Shown: positions 6,094-7,761 of the stretch, one piece after another
Numbering within the stretch: position 1 is the first letter of the stretch
Layout: every line of letters begins with the position of its first letter
From: DASPWW01 sp050697195
GTDB taxonomy: Bacteria; Actinomycetota; Thermoleophilia; Solirubrobacterales; 70-9
Direction of reading: 5' to 3'
Assembly (NCBI GenBank): GCA_050697195.1
Contig: JBOGZL010000408.1
Coordinates: forward strand, 1-7,761
DNA length: 7,761 bases
Notes under the pieces: model-generated
The model's database searches: none
The model's input: only the letters and a program-made list of their open reading frames with translations
Told to the model about the DNA's origin: nothing
Program-made: the position numbers and the translations under genes

Positions 6094-7344
6094 ATGAAGA
6101 GGGTGCTACTTCGCAGAACTACCCTGCTTGACGGCTCCCGGGCGGACGTGCGCCTCGACGGGGAGACGATCGCCGAGGTCCGGGCTGACGGAGGGCTCGA
6201 CCAAGTCGATGCCATCGATCTCTCGGGGTACGTGCTGCTCCCCGCGCCCGTCGAACCGCACGCACACCTCGACAAGGCGCTTACCGCGGGACGGGTCAAG
6301 GTTCAGCCTGGCGATCTCGAGACCGCAATCGAGGCTTGGCACGAGCAGCGCCGTGGCCTAGGCGCAGACGACATCGCGCGGCGCGCGGAAGCGGCGGCGC
6401 TCACTTCGCTCGCGCGCGGGGTCACCGCGATACGCACGCACGTCGATGTGGGGGAGGGGATCGAGCTGCGCGCGGCAAAGGCGCTGATCGAGGTCCGTGA
6501 CCGCCTGCACCCGCTGCTCGACATCCAGGTGGTCGCACTCAGCTACCCGCTCGCAGGCCCGGGGGAGGCCGCGGAGAACCGGGCGCTCGTGCGCAAGGCG
6601 CTCGAGTTAGGCGTCGACGTCGTCGGCGGCGCTCCGCACATCGATCCCGATCCGGTCGGCCACATCGAGGTCTGCCTCGAGCTTGCCGCCGAGTTCGGCA
6701 GGCCGGTCGATCTACATATGGACGAGCACATGCGCGCCTCATCGATCGATCTCCTCGACCTTGCATGCATGACGGGGGAGGGGTTCGCGCAGCCCGTGAC
6801 GGCGAGCCACTGCGTCAGCCTCGGCCTGCAACCGCCCGATCTGCAGCGGCGGGCGGCGGCCGACGTTGCGCGCGCCGGCATCTCGGTGGTGTCCTGCCCC
6901 GGGACCAACCTTCACCTCCAAGGTCGCGAGCTGCGCACTGCAACCCCGCGCGGAATCACCGCCCTCAAGGCGCTGCTCGAAGCGGGCGTGACGGTCGCAG
7001 GCGGCGGGGACAACGTTCAGGACTTCTTCCATCCGCTCGGCTGCGGCGACGCGCTGCAGACGGCTTCGCTCCTCGTTCTCGCCGGCCAGCTCGACGTCCC
7101 GACCGCCTACCGTCTCGTTAGCGAGAACGCGCGGGCAGTCCTCGGGCTGCGAGCGGTGACGGTAGAGCCAGGCTCCCCGGCCGAGCTTCTCGCCGTCGCC
7201 GGCGGCTCGCTACGCGAAGCGATCGCCAGCACCACCGAGGACCGGCTCGTCTTCCGCCGAGGTCGCCTCGTCGAACGAACCCGAGTGGAGCGAGAGCCAT
7301 TCCCTCCTGCCTCGCCTGAGCTGAAGCCGTACCCACCTCCATAG
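6094..7344 (+). CDS. Cytosine-deaminase-like amidohydrolase (CodA/AtzC relatives)
   Basis: This is a complete 416-residue metal-dependent hydrolase of the cytosine deaminase branch of the amidohydrolase superfamily, expected in the cytoplasm. Metal and catalytic residues line up in order: EPHAHLD with H56/H58, VDLHMDEH with H208 and probable proton-shuttle E211, VTASHC with H239, and GGGDNVQD with D306. The NLHLQGRE segment (272-279) and HPLGCGDALQT (313-323) are also CodA-like. By recalled alignment to E. coli CodA, Gln156 becomes L153, Asp314 becomes N307 and Trp319 becomes F312, so the substrate is probably another amino- or amido-substituted heterocycle. ATG 6094 is the first start after an in-frame stop at 6088. 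No Shine-Dalgarno sequence is evident. The gene follows the hairpin and precedes a second amidohydrolase by 14 bases, so these two form an enzyme module beside the importer. Alternatives include creatinine, isoguanine or N-alkyl-triazine type hydrolases. Confidence 0.85.
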   Translation: MKRVLLRRTTLLDGSRADVRLDGETIAEVRADGGLDQVDAIDLSGYVLLPAPVEPHAHLDKALTAGRVKVQPGDLETAIEAWHEQRRGLGADDIARRAEAAALTSLARGVTAIRTHVDVGEGIELRAAKALIEVRDRLHPLLDIQVVALSYPLAGPGEAAENRALVRKALELGVDVVGGAPHIDPDPVGHIEVCLELAAEFGRPVDLHMDEHMRASSIDLLDLACMTGEGFAQPVTASHCVSLGLQPPDLQRRAAADVARAGISVVSCPGTNLHLQGRELRTATPRGITALKALLEAGVTVAGGGDNVQDFFHPLGCGDALQTASLLVLAGQLDVPTAYRLVSENARAVLGLRAVTVEPGSPAELLAVAGGSLREAIASTTEDRLVFRRGRLVERTRVEREPFPPASPELKPYPPP

Positions 7345-7358
7345 AGGAGCGACAGACC

Positions 7359-7761
7359 ATGAAGGAGACACAGCCCATGCCTAATGCCATCGACAAGCTG
7401 ATCACGGGAACCGTGATCACAATGGATCCCGAGCGGCGGGTGATCCGCGACGGCGCCATCGCCGTGAACGGTGAGCGGATCATTGCCGTCGATTCTGCGC
7501 AGCAGCTTCGGGAGCGGTTTCGCGCCGAGCGCACCCTCGGTGGCCCGCGACGGTTCGTGCTCCCGGGCTTGATCGATTGCCACAACCATCTTGCCCAGGC
7601 GCTGGTGCGCGACAACGCCCTCGAGGATCTCCCGAACATCTACCGCATCTACGTCCCCGCCGAGATGGCGATGGATGCCGACGACGCAGCGGTCAGTGCT
7701 CATGTGGGCATCGCCCAGTTGCTGCGCTCGGGCGTGACCACGGTCGCCGAGACGACCTTCA
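7359..7761 (+). CDS. Amidohydrolase, ATZ/TRZ deaminase type (5' part only)
   Basis: The first 134 codons are in the window and the gene runs off the right edge. The N-terminal composite beta-sandwich typical of this group is visible (DKLITGTVITMDPERRVIRDG, 12-32; VNGERIIAVD, 36-45). The barrel then begins at VLPGLIDCHNHL (67-78) with metal-binding H75-x-H77, and continues to LLRSGVTTVAETTF. This pattern matches the family of S-adenosylhomocysteine/5'-methylthioadenosine deaminases, guanine deaminase and triazine hydrolases (TrzN/AtzB), which remove amino or halide groups from heterocycles. Remaining metal ligands lie outside the window, so activity cannot be judged. Two starts are possible: ATG 7359 (GAGGAG at 7343-7348) and ATG 7377 (AAGGAGA at 7362-7368). 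The longer one is annotated. It follows the CodA-like gene by 14 bases and is presumably co-transcribed with it. Confidence 0.88.
   Translation, partial: MKETQPMPNAIDKLITGTVITMDPERRVIRDGAIAVNGERIIAVDSAQQLRERFRAERTLGGPRRFVLPGLIDCHNHLAQALVRDNALEDLPNIYRIYVPAEMAMDADDAAVSAHVGIAQLLRSGVTTVAETTF

Overview
The window is a compact, all plus-strand block of small-molecule uptake and catabolism genes from a very GC-rich bacterium. GTG/ATG starts, tight gene overlaps, an F420/FMN-type luciferase-family oxidoreductase and a lipoprotein with a G-C-G-G-D-D-D N-terminus suggest an actinobacterium, possibly of the Thermoleophilia type. That placement is inference; the window contains no rRNA or phylogenetic marker.

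Layout, left to right: (1) the possible last codons of an upstream gene, overlapping the next start; (2) a luciferase-like (LLM) oxidoreductase, 69-1124; (3) a complete BMP-type ABC importer of the nucleoside/nucleobase family: a double-domain ATPase (1133-2857), two permeases (2858-3901 and 3901-4869) and a lipoprotein binding protein (about 4975-5991); (4) a 102-bp gap with a strong GC-rich hairpin; (5) a cytosine-deaminase-like amidohydrolase (6094-7344); (6) the first 134 codons of a second amidohydrolase of the ATZ/TRZ deaminase type, running off the right edge (7359-7761+).

The oxidoreductase, ATPase and two permeases are separated by +8, 0 and -1 bases, so they look translationally coupled. 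The binding-protein gene instead has its own perfect Shine-Dalgarno sequence, consistent with a need for more binding protein than membrane components. The most unusual sequence feature is here: a 51-bp exact tandem duplication (17 codons, in frame) that has copied the Shine-Dalgarno sequence, both start codons and the first codons of the lipoprotein gene.

Taken together, the genes suggest that an amino-substituted heterocycle (nucleobase, nucleoside or analogue) is bound at the cell surface, imported, then hydrolytically deaminated by one or both amidohydrolases. The LLM oxidoreductase may carry out a redox step. The cytosine-deaminase-like enzyme keeps all its metal ligands but, by recalled alignment with E. 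coli CodA, differs at residues that contact the pyrimidine, so the substrate is probably not plain cytosine. No mobile elements, RNA genes or CRISPR arrays were seen.
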